Shown piece after piece: positions 34,938-42,835 of a stretch of DNA of 64,000 bases (its first letter is position 1; every line of letters begins with the position of its first letter). The position numbers were made by a program, and so were the translations under genes. Under the pieces are notes generated by a model. It saw nothing but the letters and a program-made list of their open reading frames with translations. It made no database searches and was not told the DNA's origin. Source of the DNA: Cytophagales bacterium (GTDB lineage Bacteria; Bacteroidota; Bacteroidia; Cytophagales; Spirosomataceae); the NCBI GenBank assembly GCA_013298125.1, contig JAAFJP010000026.1, positions 27,059-91,058 on the forward strand, in the 5' to 3' direction.

Positions 34938-35762
34938 ATGAGCAACATTAAACTTTTTGAAGATAAACAAGTACGCACCGTATGGGATGCCGAAGTAGAA
35001 AAATGGTATGTTTCTATTATTGATGTGATAGAAGCCTTGACAGGAACAGACCGACCAAGAAAATATTGGAGCGATTTAAAAACTAAACTTAAAAAAGAAG
35101 GAAGTGAGTTGTCCGAAAAAATCGGACAACTGAAAATGCAATCTTCCGATGGAAAGTTTTACAAAACAGACGTGGCTGATACAGAGCAACTTTTTAGGTT
35201 GATACAGTCTATTCCATCACCAAAAGCTGAACCTTTTAAACTATGGTTGGCACAAATAGCCAGCGAGCGATTAGATGAAATGCAAGACCCAGAACTGAGC
35301 ATAGACAGGGCTTTGCAACAGTATCTTAACCTTGGGTACAGCGAAAACTGGATAAATCAACGCCTGAAAAGTATCGAAATCCGAAAGGAATTGACTGATG
35401 AATGGAAAAGGCTTGGATTAAAAGAAGGACAACAATTTGCTACCTTAACCGATATCATTACTAAAAGCTGGTCAGGTAAAAATACCAAAGAATATAAAAC
35501 TTTGAAAGGATTGAAGAAGGAGAACCTTCGAGACAATATGACTAATACTGAGCTGATACTCAATATGTTGGCGGAAGCATCTACCAAAGAAATTTCCCAG
35601 GCAGTAAATCCGACAAGTTTTGAAGAAAGTAAAACGATTGCACAACAAGGCGGTACTATTGCTGGCAATGCTCGAAAAGAATTAGAAGCAAAAACGGGTA
35701 AAAAAGTAGTAACAGAATTGAATGCGACAATATTTTTAGAAAATAAGAAAAAACTTGAATGA
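34938..35762 (+). CDS. BRO-N / DinD-like phage antirepressor-type protein
   Basis: 274 residues. The N-terminal 105 residues (IKLFEDKQVRTVWDAEVEKWYVSIIDVIEALTGTDRPRKYWSDLK) are a BRO-N DNA-binding domain. The rest (ELSIDRALQQYLNLGYSENWINQRLKSIEIRKELTDEW, AQQGGTIAGNARKELEAKTGKKVV) follows the pattern of DNA-damage-inducible protein D. Such genes move on phages and small elements; no other phage gene is nearby. The gene is framed by the intact ftsE end and a degenerate copy of it, so this 0.9-kb segment is an insert. Its function in the host is unknown, possibly regulation or a DNA-damage response. Confidence 0.88.
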   Translation: MSNIKLFEDKQVRTVWDAEVEKWYVSIIDVIEALTGTDRPRKYWSDLKTKLKKEGSELSEKIGQLKMQSSDGKFYKTDVADTEQLFRLIQSIPSPKAEPFKLWLAQIASERLDEMQDPELSIDRALQQYLNLGYSENWINQRLKSIEIRKELTDEWKRLGLKEGQQFATLTDIITKSWSGKNTKEYKTLKGLKKENLRDNMTNTELILNMLAEASTKEISQAVNPTSFEESKTIAQQGGTIAGNARKELEAKTGKKVVTELNATIFLENKKKLE

Positions 35763-35779
35763 ATTATAAAGCATGAGTA

Positions 35780-35877
35780 GCTATTTTGATGGCGACTCTC
35801 GACTTTTTGATATGATTTGTAAATTCCCCGCTCAGATTTTGAAATGTGAGAATGGGGTGGTGTTGGAGGAGAAATGA
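35780..35877 (+). pseudogene. Remnant of the ftsE 3' end
   Basis: By hand alignment it matches 34788-34883 with about 7 substitutions and one 2-base insertion, which shifts the frame. Reading around the insertion gives AILMATLD, then DMICKFPAQILKCENGVV and a stop, against DMIRKFPARILKCENGVV in ftsE. It was left behind when a segment bearing the BRO/DinD-like gene entered. Confidence 0.85.
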
Positions 35878-35878
35878 G

Positions 35879-36607
35879 TTATTTTAGAAAATAACGTATG
35901 CCTATTCCGCTGTTGTTGATGGAGAATGATGGGCTGAAAGAATAATCTGTTACTGTCTCAGATTCATAGGCAGTATAAATTTGGGTATTTCCACCTCTTG
36001 TTACACCATACTCTTTCGAGGTATCTGATGTTTTGATTGACAGTTCAAATAGATTTAAATTGCCAATAGTTGTTGTTAAAGCCCATCTCGAATTAATAAA
36101 ATAAATAAAGCCTGGATATGCCTTAATGTATCCATTTATATATTTTGATTCTCCATAACTATTGAAAATTGAATTTGGAATATTTGCAATTTGTTCCCCC
36201 ACTCCTTTTTTGTATGCAATTCCGACTTCAAGTCCACCTAAAACAGCAAATTTATTCAAAAACACTTTATATTTTTCATAAGCATAAGAAATGTTGAGCC
36301 TAAAATCTGAGCCTTTAAATATTTGCTGTTCGTAGATTCTTTCAGATTTTGCTATACCTATACTAAAAATTCGAGCATCTCTTTTTCTGACAAACTTCCC
36401 CAATGATAAATTAGCTGATAAATATGAACTGTTATAATAATTTTGGATAGAACTCTGATTATTCTGAGTTTGAACAGATGTATTAAAATCGGTTGATATT
36501 GAAACGAACTTTCTACTCTTAGTTGTAAGAGTATCTTTTTGTGAGAACGAATTAATATTAATCAGAGTTAAGAGAAAAGCTAATTTTAATAAAAATTGAA
36601 TATTCAT
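35879..36607 (-). CDS. Probable outer-membrane beta-barrel protein of unknown function (second of tandem pair)
   Basis: 242 residues from the ATG giving MNIQFLLKLAFLLTLININSFSQK, a signal peptide; a start 4 codons earlier is possible. The mature part shows alternating polar/hydrophobic strands with many tyrosines and ends SINNSGIGIRYFLK, with a C-terminal pattern usual for outer-membrane barrels. No family recognised. It follows the gene at 36620 by about 12 bases and is likely its operon partner and a distant paralogue (both have an S-L-G/S-x-x-KF strand). Its stop lies 2 bases from the ftsE remnant. Confidence 0.7.
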   Translation of the reverse strand: MNIQFLLKLAFLLTLININSFSQKDTLTTKSRKFVSISTDFNTSVQTQNNQSSIQNYYNSSYLSANLSLGKFVRKRDARIFSIGIAKSERIYEQQIFKGSDFRLNISYAYEKYKVFLNKFAVLGGLEVGIAYKKGVGEQIANIPNSIFNSYGESKYINGYIKAYPGFIYFINSRWALTTTIGNLNLFELSIKTSDTSKEYGVTRGGNTQIYTAYESETVTDYSFSPSFSINNSGIGIRYFLK

Positions 36608-36619
36608 AAGATGTACCAA

Positions 36620-37288
36620 TTAAAAGTTTTTACCTATACCAAGATTTAAGAAAGAAAAAAAAGGGTTATTATAAATTTCAAAGCTTGAAATTTGCTCATC
36701 ATCAAATTTTTTCGATTCATATTTAATTTTTCCTATTGAAGATTTTGCATCAATAAAAAACATTTTTTTAGATATAAAACGTATTCCAATATTCAAATTC
36801 ATAGTAATTGCATTACTTTTAATGTGGTTATCTACATTGTTCCCACTGGTAAAATAAGTAGAATTTCCAAAAGAATGTGACACGCCTATGTTAGGTTCGC
36901 CGTAAAAATAAAGTTGTGGTGTTACTGAGATAAATTGAGAAACATAATAATTCAATTCGATTGTCTTTTTATAAGAATTATAATTCTCATTACTACTTAA
37001 TAAAGGAGTACTTGTTCTTAAAACGTTTTCATATTCATACCTCAAACTAATCCCATGTGCAAGATTGTTTTTCAGGAATTTTCCTCCACTAAAAGCAAGT
37101 GAAAATGATTTATTTTTATCAAAAACATTCGTAATTGAGCTATTTGCATTAGTAGATAAACTCTTTTCAGTGTTACGACCTTGAATATTTCCACTCAACA
37201 TCCAAAACTTACTACCCTTCGAGGTCTGACCAAAAGAAAATGAGATACTTGCATAGATAAATGCACAGAGGAGAAAAAGTGTTTTCAT
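36620..37288 (-). CDS. Probable outer-membrane beta-barrel protein of unknown function (first of tandem pair)
   Basis: 222 residues with a signal peptide (MKTLFLLCAFIYASISFSFGQ). Segments such as SFSLAFSGGKFLKNNLAHGISLRYEY and AITMNLNIGIRFISKKMFFIDAKSS look like barrel strands, and the protein ends in phenylalanine (NLGIGKNF), as outer-membrane barrels do. No catalytic or binding motif seen and no family recognised. A+T-rich like its partner at 35879-36607. Confidence 0.7.
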   Translation of the reverse strand: MKTLFLLCAFIYASISFSFGQTSKGSKFWMLSGNIQGRNTEKSLSTNANSSITNVFDKNKSFSLAFSGGKFLKNNLAHGISLRYEYENVLRTSTPLLSSNENYNSYKKTIELNYYVSQFISVTPQLYFYGEPNIGVSHSFGNSTYFTSGNNVDNHIKSNAITMNLNIGIRFISKKMFFIDAKSSIGKIKYESKKFDDEQISSFEIYNNPFFSFLNLGIGKNF

Positions 37289-37483
37289 AAGCGAGATAAT
37301 TATGGTTATTTTGTAAAATAGGAGATGAACTCAATTCAAACAATTCCTAATGATTAACTCTTCAAAGTTAGGAGTATTTGTTTACGTTTAAAACAGTCTC
37401 TTAAATTTTCTTAAAATTATTTTTCTTAGCAACAAATTGCAGGCGATTCCGTTACTTTACCAATAAACATCAAACCAATAATT

Positions 37484-39055
37484 ATGCAGTATTCAATCCT
37501 CTGGGCAGATGATGAAATAGATTTGCTCAAACCTTATATAATGTTCCTTACGCAAAAAGGCTATGACGTAACGGCGGTAAACTCTGGAACAGATGCCTTG
37601 GATGAAGTCGAAAAAAAGAAATTTGATGTTGTTTTCTTGGATGAAAATATGCCTGGTATGACGGGCTTGGAAGTTCTCCCAAAGCTAAAACAATTGAAGC
37701 CAAATCTGCCCGTGATTATGATTACGAAGTCGGAGGAGGAATATATTATGGAAGAAGCAATCGGCTCAAAGATTGCTGATTATTTGATTAAACCCCTGAA
37801 TCCCAATCAGATACTACTTTCGGTCAAGAAGATTTTGGATAAAAAACGATTGGAAGAAGAGAAAACTAATCTTTCTTATCAACAAGAATTTCGCCAAATC
37901 GCTATGCAATATCAAGACAATATTGACCATGCGGCATGGGCGGAAATTTATAAAAAATTACTCTTCTGGGAATTAGAAATTGACCGTACTGAAAATAAAT
38001 CTATGGCGGAGGTAATGAATATGCAAAAAGCCGAAGCCAATGCCAATTTCTCTCGATTTATTACCCAAAACTACGAAAACTGGTTGAACGAACCCAAGGC
38101 AAATCGCCCTGTGCTTTCGCATGAATTGATGCGAAAAAAGGTGTTTCCGTTGTTAAAAGAGGATTCTCCACTGTTTTTTGTGTTGATAGATAATCTTCGT
38201 TTTGACCAGTGGAAAATCTTAGAAGGATTAATTCAAGATTATTTTTCAGTTGAAAATGAATCAACGTATTACTCCATCCTCCCGACCACAACCGCCTACG
38301 CACGTAATGCCATTTTCTCGGGTTTGATGCCTTCTGAAATCGAAAAACAATATCCAAAACACTGGGTTGCGGATATTGGCGATAGTGAGGAGGAAGAAGG
38401 TTTTAACAAACACGAAGAGTTTTTCTTTCAAGAACAACTCCGTAGAAGTCGAATGCCATTTCCAGTAAAAGCGTCCTATCACAAGATTATTCACAACAAT
38501 CAAGGGAAAAATTTAGTAGAAAACTTCTCGAAATTATCCCAAAATCACTTGAATGTGGTGGTTTACAATTTCGTGGATATGCTCTCACACGCCCGTACAG
38601 ACATGGCGATGATTAAGGAATTAGCCCCTGACGAATCGGGTTACAGAAGTCTGACGGCGAGTTGGTTTAACCACTCACCGCTGTTTGATTTATTAAAGAA
38701 AATTTCGGAGAAAAAAGGTAGATTAGTCATCACCACTGACCACGGAATGATTCGAGTACAAAATCCAACCAAGATAGTTGGAGACCGTTCGGTAAATACG
38801 AATTTGAGATATAAACAAGGTAGAAACTTAAATTGGGACGATGATAGTCATCTCTTAGTTTGTCGTAAACCAGAAAGATATTTTTTACCAAAGCTCAATG
38901 TATCAACGACTTACGCTTTTACGATGGAGGATTATTTCTTTGCATATCCTAATAATTATAATCACTACGTGAGTCATTACAGGAATACTTTTCAGCATGG
39001 AGGGGTGTCGTTGGAGGAGTGTATTATTCCTTTTGTTTATCTAACCGCAAAATAG
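37484..39055 (+). CDS. porX: PorX, response regulator/PglZ-domain protein of type IX secretion
   Basis: 523 residues. Residues 1-120 form a receiver domain with acidic residues D9/D10, phospho-acceptor D53 (VVFLDENMPG) and the conserved lysine in LIKPLNP. A helical linker (about 125-200) leads to a PglZ-type alkaline-phosphatase domain (LFFVLIDNLRFDQWKIL, PTTTAYARNAIFSG, VYNFVDMLSHAR, VITTDHGMIRV) with the metal-binding Asp/His/Thr residues in place. PorX acts with the sensor PorY and an ECF sigma factor to control type IX secretion genes. No porY is in the window. The last 32 bases overlap kdsB on the opposite strand. Confidence 0.95.
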   Translation: MQYSILWADDEIDLLKPYIMFLTQKGYDVTAVNSGTDALDEVEKKKFDVVFLDENMPGMTGLEVLPKLKQLKPNLPVIMITKSEEEYIMEEAIGSKIADYLIKPLNPNQILLSVKKILDKKRLEEEKTNLSYQQEFRQIAMQYQDNIDHAAWAEIYKKLLFWELEIDRTENKSMAEVMNMQKAEANANFSRFITQNYENWLNEPKANRPVLSHELMRKKVFPLLKEDSPLFFVLIDNLRFDQWKILEGLIQDYFSVENESTYYSILPTTTAYARNAIFSGLMPSEIEKQYPKHWVADIGDSEEEEGFNKHEEFFFQEQLRRSRMPFPVKASYHKIIHNNQGKNLVENFSKLSQNHLNVVVYNFVDMLSHARTDMAMIKELAPDESGYRSLTASWFNHSPLFDLLKKISEKKGRLVITTDHGMIRVQNPTKIVGDRSVNTNLRYKQGRNLNWDDDSHLLVCRKPERYFLPKLNVSTTYAFTMEDYFFAYPNNYNHYVSHYRNTFQHGGVSLEECIIPFVYLTAK

Positions 39056-39809
39056 CCTCCTCCAAATCCGCAGGTACATCAATGCCGAAACTATCGTAAG
39101 GAGTTTCGGCAATTTTTATTTTAAAGCCATTCGCTAACCAACGCAATTGTTCAAGAGATTCTACACGCTCTAATAAAGCCATTGGAAGTTTAGTGATTTT
39201 CTTCAAAATATCCACTCTGTACGCATAGATACCAATGTGCTTGTAATAAGCGTGAGTATCCAACCACTTTTCTTTTTCAATACCTCGCAAATACGGAATA
39301 GTCTGTCGAGTAAAATAAATGGCTTCGTGATTATGGTCAAAAATTACTTTTGGGGTATTGGGATTAAACAAAGTAGCTTCATCTTCAATTTGTTTGACAA
39401 GCGTTGCCAATTCCGTTTTTTCCACTAAACAACCAGCTAAAATATCAATTTGTTCAGGCTGAATAAAAGGTTCATCCCCTTGAATATTAATCACATAGTC
39501 ATATTTTCTGTATAATTTTCCCTGCTTTTTTCGCTCAATTCTTGATACAATCTGGAAAGTCTCAAAGCATCTATCCGTCCCGCTGGGGTGTTTCGCAGAA
39601 GTCATAACTGCCTCACCACCAAAGGATTGCACGTGATTAAAAATCCTATCATCATCCGTTGCCACGACCACCTTCGAGAGCGAACTGGCTTTCATCGCCT
39701 GTTCATACACTCGCTGAATCATAGATTTACCTCCAATATCCACAAGGGGTTTGGCAGGAAAACGAGTCGAAGCATAACGAGCGGGGATGACACCTAAGAT
39801 ATTATTCAC
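39024..39809 (-). CDS. kdsB: 3-deoxy-manno-octulosonate cytidylyltransferase
   Basis: 261 residues from a GTG codon. ILGVIPARYASTRFPAKPLVDIGGKSMIQRVYEQA is the classic N-terminus with the nucleotide-binding RxxSTRxPxK motif; VINIQGDEPFI, HIGIYAYR and LEQLRWLANGFKI are further KdsB blocks. It activates Kdo as CMP-Kdo for lipopolysaccharide core synthesis in the cytoplasm. It converges on porX and shares 32 bases with it, tail to tail. Confidence 0.96.
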   Translation of the reverse strand: MNNILGVIPARYASTRFPAKPLVDIGGKSMIQRVYEQAMKASSLSKVVVATDDDRIFNHVQSFGGEAVMTSAKHPSGTDRCFETFQIVSRIERKKQGKLYRKYDYVINIQGDEPFIQPEQIDILAGCLVEKTELATLVKQIEDEATLFNPNTPKVIFDHNHEAIYFTRQTIPYLRGIEKEKWLDTHAYYKHIGIYAYRVDILKKITKLPMALLERVESLEQLRWLANGFKIKIAETPYDSFGIDVPADLEEAILRLDKQKE

Positions 39810-39953
39810 GGAGATGGTTTTTGAAATTGTATTGTGAATTAACGAATTATCTTTTGAAAAGACAAAAAATGAACCGTTTTTAGGAGATAAGTTTTTAATT
39901 TGAAGATTTAGAAAATGTTTTTTGTAGAATTTTCAAATTAGCGTTTTTCAAAT

Positions 39954-39961
39954 TAAATTTG
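39954..39961 (+). promoter_or_regulatory. -7 promoter element of tRNA-Pro
   Basis: TAAATTTG matches TAnnTTTG perfectly and ends 9 bases before the tRNA. The -33 position holds TTTC (39931) rather than TTTG. Confidence 0.6.
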
Positions 39962-39970
39962 TGGAATAAT

Positions 39971-40044
39971 CGGGATGTGGCGCAGTCCGGTAGCGTACAC
40001 GTCTGGGGGGCGTGTGGTCGCAGGTTCAAATCCTGTCATCCCGA
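39971..40044 (+). tRNA. tRNA-Pro (anticodon GGG)
   Basis: Acceptor stem CGGGATG/CATCCCG with discriminator A (40044). D arm GCGC-AGTCCGGT-AGCGT, anticodon stem CACGT/GCGTG with loop CTGGGGG (anticodon GGG, reads CCC and CCU), T arm GCAGG-TTCAAAT-CCTGT. CCA is not encoded (ACAAAG follows). It is followed by its own terminator. Confidence 0.96.
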
Positions 40045-40052
40045 CAAAGTAA

Positions 40053-40086
40053 AATCCTGATAATCAATTGGTTATCAGGATTTTTG
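40053..40086 (+). terminator. Terminator of tRNA-Pro
   Basis: AATCCTGATAA and TTATCAGGATT form an 11-bp perfect stem with an 8-base loop, followed by TTTGTTT. Confidence 0.85.
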
Positions 40087-40199
40087 TTTAACGTGAATTA
40101 TTCTGTGGAGTTATGTGCATTACAAATTGCATTACAAAGTCCGCTGTTCCTTTCTATATTACTACCAATCACCTGAGAAAGTACATTAATTACTCCATA

Positions 40200-40244
40200 C
40201 TTTACTTCAAAAGTGCAACCCTTTGTTGCACTTTTGAAGTAAAG
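40200..40244. repeat. Perfect 20-bp inverted repeat
   Basis: CTTTACTTCAAAAGTGCAAC (40200-40219) and its exact complement (40225-40244) with a 5-base loop. It lies 10 bases before the MITE-like element, in a 510-base gap between tRNA-Pro and the first marR gene. No gene recognised in that gap. Confidence 0.85.
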
Positions 40245-40253
40245 AAAATTATG

Positions 40254-40411
40254 AAGCTGTTTAAACTTTTCATTTTGAATGAAAATTGAATCCCTTTTGA
40301 ATCTACTCGTTCAAAATTTGTGAAGAATAGCAGAGCTATTTTGAATAAATTTTGGACGAGTAGGTTTAAAAGGAAACCATTTACAACGAAAGGAATAAGT
40401 TTAAACAGTTT
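40254..40411. mobile_element. MITE-like palindromic element of about 158 bp
   Basis: Terminal inverted repeats AAGCTGTTTAAACTT (40254-40268) and AAGTTTAAACAGTTT (40397-40411). The inner parts stay complementary with mismatches (for example CTACTCGT and ACGAGTAG, GAATAGC and GCTATTTT), so the whole folds into one long imperfect hairpin. No coding capacity. The form is that of a small non-autonomous transposon; no parent insertion sequence is in the window. Confidence 0.65.
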
Positions 40412-40494
40412 CTATACCTCTCCGACCCAAAAACATACCGTTTAATAATTTCCTAATAGCCAACTTTGCCATTCATCAAAAAATCCTTAAATTC

Positions 40495-40528
40495 ATGTTT
40501 ATACATTAACCGTAACTACATAATTTTC
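40495..40528 (+). promoter_or_regulatory. Operator and promoter of the first marR gene
   Basis: ATGTTTATACAT at 40495-40506 equals the core of the operator before the second marR gene (41080-41091). TAATTTTC at 40521-40528 is a likely -7 element, which puts the operator at the -33 region. Confidence 0.5.
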
Positions 40529-40554
40529 TTTAACTTACCGAATATCCGCTATCT

Positions 40555-41022
40555 ATGTCCATCGAAAAAGAGATTAAACAAAAATCGTTTAAGAACCCCT
40601 ACAACAAACTGACCGTCAATTTGATGTACACCAACGGTTGGCTTACTAATCAGTATGCCAAGGTTATAAAACCCTATAACCTCACTGAGCAACAATGCTA
40701 CGTTCTCAGAATTCTCAGAGATAATTATCCCCAATCTGTCACAATTAATCATATCATTGAAAATATGATTGATGAAATGTCCAATGCTTCTCGATTGGTG
40801 GATAAACTAATTGCCAAAAAATTAGTTGTAAAAGAGAAATCCATCAACGACCTCCGTTCTGTTGATGTTAGGCTAACTGAAAGTGGAGTAGCTTTCATTG
40901 ATGAATTAATTGTAAAAATAATGAAATGGGAGGTATCATTTTTTGAAGTAAATGAATCTGACTTGCAATTATTAAATGATTTACTCATACGTTTAAGAAA
41001 AAAAAGTCCGTCAAATATTTGA
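40555..41022 (+). CDS. MarR-family transcriptional regulator (first of tandem pair)
   Basis: 155 residues. The winged-helix core is clear: LTEQQCYVLRILRDNYPQSVTINHIIENMIDEMSNASRLVDKLIAKKLV, with recognition helix and then the wing ending RSVDVRLTESG. MarR proteins bind DNA as dimers and usually repress their own operon until a ligand is bound. It resembles the second regulator (41112-41618) over its entire length, including the odd N-terminus MSIEKxIKQ and VNxxYTxxWL, so a tandem duplication. The second copy keeps the arginines of the wing (RPNDRRAVD); this one has NDLRSVD. Confidence 0.93.
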   Translation: MSIEKEIKQKSFKNPYNKLTVNLMYTNGWLTNQYAKVIKPYNLTEQQCYVLRILRDNYPQSVTINHIIENMIDEMSNASRLVDKLIAKKLVVKEKSINDLRSVDVRLTESGVAFIDELIVKIMKWEVSFFEVNESDLQLLNDLLIRLRKKSPSNI

Positions 41023-41069
41023 TTATCAGGATTTTAGAAATATTAACAAAAGATTAACAAATAAATACA

Positions 41070-41099
41070 TTGACATTTAATGTTTATACATTAATTTTG
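41070..41099 (+). promoter_or_regulatory. Promoter with internal MarR operator for the marR-yceI unit
   Basis: TTG at 41070-41072, 19 bases, TAATTTTG at 41092-41099: an ideal Bacteroidota promoter. The inverted repeat TTAATGT-TTAT-ACATTAA (41077-41094) fills the spacer and touches the -7 box, so a bound regulator would block polymerase. Its core is shared with the site at 40495. Confidence 0.75.
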
Positions 41100-41111
41100 C
41101 ATCATCAAACA

Positions 41112-41618
41112 ATGAGTATCGAAAAAGATATAAAGCAATCCAATTTTAAATCTCCTTATGCAAAGGCGGTTGTCAATATTGTTTATACGAGTAGTTGGTT
41201 AGCTTCTTTGCAAATGGATATATTCAAACCTTATGATTTGACATTGCAACAATACAATGTACTGAGAATTCTGAGAGGTCAATATCCGCAACCTATTACT
41301 GTGATTGCCATTATCGAAAGAATGTTGGATAAAATGTCTAATGCTTCTCGCTTGGTCGATAAACTTTTAGTTAAAGACTTAGTAATCAGACAAGTACGTC
41401 CTAACGACAGACGTGCAGTTGACGTTATAATTACCCAAAAAGGCTTAGATTTATTGGCAGAATTAGATGTTTTACAAAATAAATGGGAAGAACAATTACA
41501 CGGGCTTTCCGAAGAAGAAGCTCTACAATTGAGCGACCTTTTAGACAAAATGAGGCAGTCGAAAGACGTTTCTCCAATGACAGAAATAACACAATCTATT
41601 TCAATAATTAACAATTAA
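41112..41618 (+). CDS. MarR-family transcriptional regulator (second of tandem pair)
   Basis: 168 residues from the ATG of MSIEKDIKQSNFKSPYAKA; upstream in-frame codons overlap the promoter and are rejected. The winged helix LTLQQYNVLRILRGQYPQPITVIAIIERMLDKMSNASRLVDKLLVKDLV is followed by the wing RPNDRRAVDVIITQKG, with the conserved DR pair. It lies 13 bases before yceI and is presumably co-transcribed with it. The regulator probably controls its own promoter (41070-41099) through the inverted repeat there and perhaps also the sister gene's. Confidence 0.94.
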   Translation: MSIEKDIKQSNFKSPYAKAVVNIVYTSSWLASLQMDIFKPYDLTLQQYNVLRILRGQYPQPITVIAIIERMLDKMSNASRLVDKLLVKDLVIRQVRPNDRRAVDVIITQKGLDLLAELDVLQNKWEEQLHGLSEEEALQLSDLLDKMRQSKDVSPMTEITQSISIINN

Positions 41619-41631
41619 ATTCAAAAATAAA

Positions 41632-42234
41632 ATGAAAGCAATTAAATTTTTCGCCAGTATTTTAGTAGCTGCATTATTCGTAAATGTAGCATCAGCAACA
41701 ACTCCTAAAAAAGGAGGTAAAAAACCCGTAACATTAGCAGTTGATACCAAATCAAGTAAGATTCACTGGTTAGCTAAGAAAGTAACAGGTCAGCACGAAG
41801 GAACTATCGGTTTGACATCTGGCTCATTGGTATCTGATGGTAAAACTGTAACGGGAGGAGATTTTGTAATTGATATGAAATCAATCGTTTGTACGGATAT
41901 TGCTGATGCAGATTACAACAAAAAATTCATCGGACACATCACTACTGGTGATTTCTTTGAAGTAGAAAAATTCCCAACGGCAACTTTCAAAATTACAAAA
42001 GTAGCTGGCGGTAATATCACAGGAGATTTGACCATGCACGGTGTTACAAAATCAATCACTTTTCCAGCAAAAGTTACAATGACAGGAGGAAAAGCATCTG
42101 CAACGGCTTCTATCCCAGTTGATAGAACGGATTTCGGTGTAAAATATGGTTCTAAGAAATTCTTTGACTCAATCGGTGACAAAGCCATTGATGATGTATT
42201 TAACTTAGATATTACTTTGGTAGCTGGTAAGTAA
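41632..42234 (+). CDS. YceI-family periplasmic lipocalin-like protein
   Basis: 200 residues with a signal peptide (MKAIKFFASILVAALFVNVASA). The YceI fold is shown by LAVDTKSSKIHWLAKKV, the GSLVSDGKTVTGGDFVIDM strand, FEVEKFPTATFKI, GDLTMHGVTKSITFPA and DRTDFGVKYGSKKFFDSIGDKAIDD. YceI proteins bind isoprenoid lipids in a beta-barrel pocket and are often induced by stress. It is the target gene of the MarR just upstream, a pairing frequent in Bacteroidota. Confidence 0.95.
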   Translation: MKAIKFFASILVAALFVNVASATTPKKGGKKPVTLAVDTKSSKIHWLAKKVTGQHEGTIGLTSGSLVSDGKTVTGGDFVIDMKSIVCTDIADADYNKKFIGHITTGDFFEVEKFPTATFKITKVAGGNITGDLTMHGVTKSITFPAKVTMTGGKASATASIPVDRTDFGVKYGSKKFFDSIGDKAIDDVFNLDITLVAGK

Positions 42235-42393
42235 AATTGGGGATTAGGGATTGGGTAATTGGGGATTAGGTTTAATACTGATTTCTGTTACCATGTAATA
42301 TTGCCCTGATTCTTTCGTTATAAAAACAGTTTCTCATAAATCCTCACATTGTTCTTCCTTGATGGTTGAATTTTGTGGGGATTTTTTTAAAAC

Positions 42394-42450
42394 GTAGGGG
42401 CGTATTGCATACGCCCAATGCATCCACGGGCGTATGCGATACGCCCCTAC
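42394..42450. repeat. G+C-rich palindromic repeat GTAGGGGCGTAT
   Basis: Arms 42394-42416 and 42428-42450 (GTAGGGGCGTATTGCATACG... and its complement with one change) around an 11-base loop. It lies between convergent yceI and the CoA-binding gene and may end transcription. Sequences like GTAGGGGCGTATTGCATACG are known as dispersed repeats in unrelated genomes. Confidence 0.8.
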
Positions 42451-42465
42451 AAAACCATATACCCC

Positions 42466-42822
42466 CTAATACTGTCCCGTAGCCAACAAAACCAAAGTAC
42501 AAGCCTCTTCTGTTTCAATACCATTTTTATTGGCAATTTCCTCAAAATCAGGATTTTCAGCCCCAGGGTTAAAGATAATTCTGCGGGGTTTTTGTCTGAT
42601 AATATAGTCGTATAAGTCAGGTTGATTTCTTGCACCTACGTACATCGTAACGGTATCAACTTCTTCAAAATCAGGGTAATCCGTCTGGATTTTATGCCCC
42701 AGAACCTCTCCTTCTTTTTGTCCTACTAATTCAATGGTATGCCCATGAGCCAACAAACTATTCGCCGCCTTAAAAGCGTAACGTTCTGGATTTGTTGATG
42801 CTCCTATGATTAATGTTTTCAT
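42466..42822 (-). CDS. CoA-binding-domain protein
   Basis: 118 residues, a single Rossmann-like CoA_binding_2 domain: TLIIGASTNPERYAFKAANSLLAHGH, VDTVTMYVGARNQPDLYDYI, RRIIFNPGAENPDFEEIANKNGIETEEACTLVLL. Such small proteins bind CoA or a related nucleotide; the physiological role is unsettled. It follows the Ppx/GppA gene on the same strand after 13 bases, so both are likely in one operon. Confidence 0.92.
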   Translation of the reverse strand: MKTLIIGASTNPERYAFKAANSLLAHGHTIELVGQKEGEVLGHKIQTDYPDFEEVDTVTMYVGARNQPDLYDYIIRQKPRRIIFNPGAENPDFEEIANKNGIETEEACTLVLLATGQY

Positions 42823-42835
42823 ATAATTCTTAAAT

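Noticed and set aside
34884..35779. Prophage
   Set aside because: Only one BRO/DinD-like gene is present, with no integrase, structural or lysis genes, so a small insert is the better description.
39971..40044. tRNA-Pro as an attachment site of an integrated island
   Set aside because: No repeat of the tRNA 3' end and no integrase were seen nearby; the Xer recombinase at 59659 is the house-keeping type.
42238..42270. Possible regulatory array GGGGATTAGG after yceI
   Set aside because: It resembles the low-complexity TTGGTTTATTGG material found in other gaps and has no consistent spacing to a promoter.
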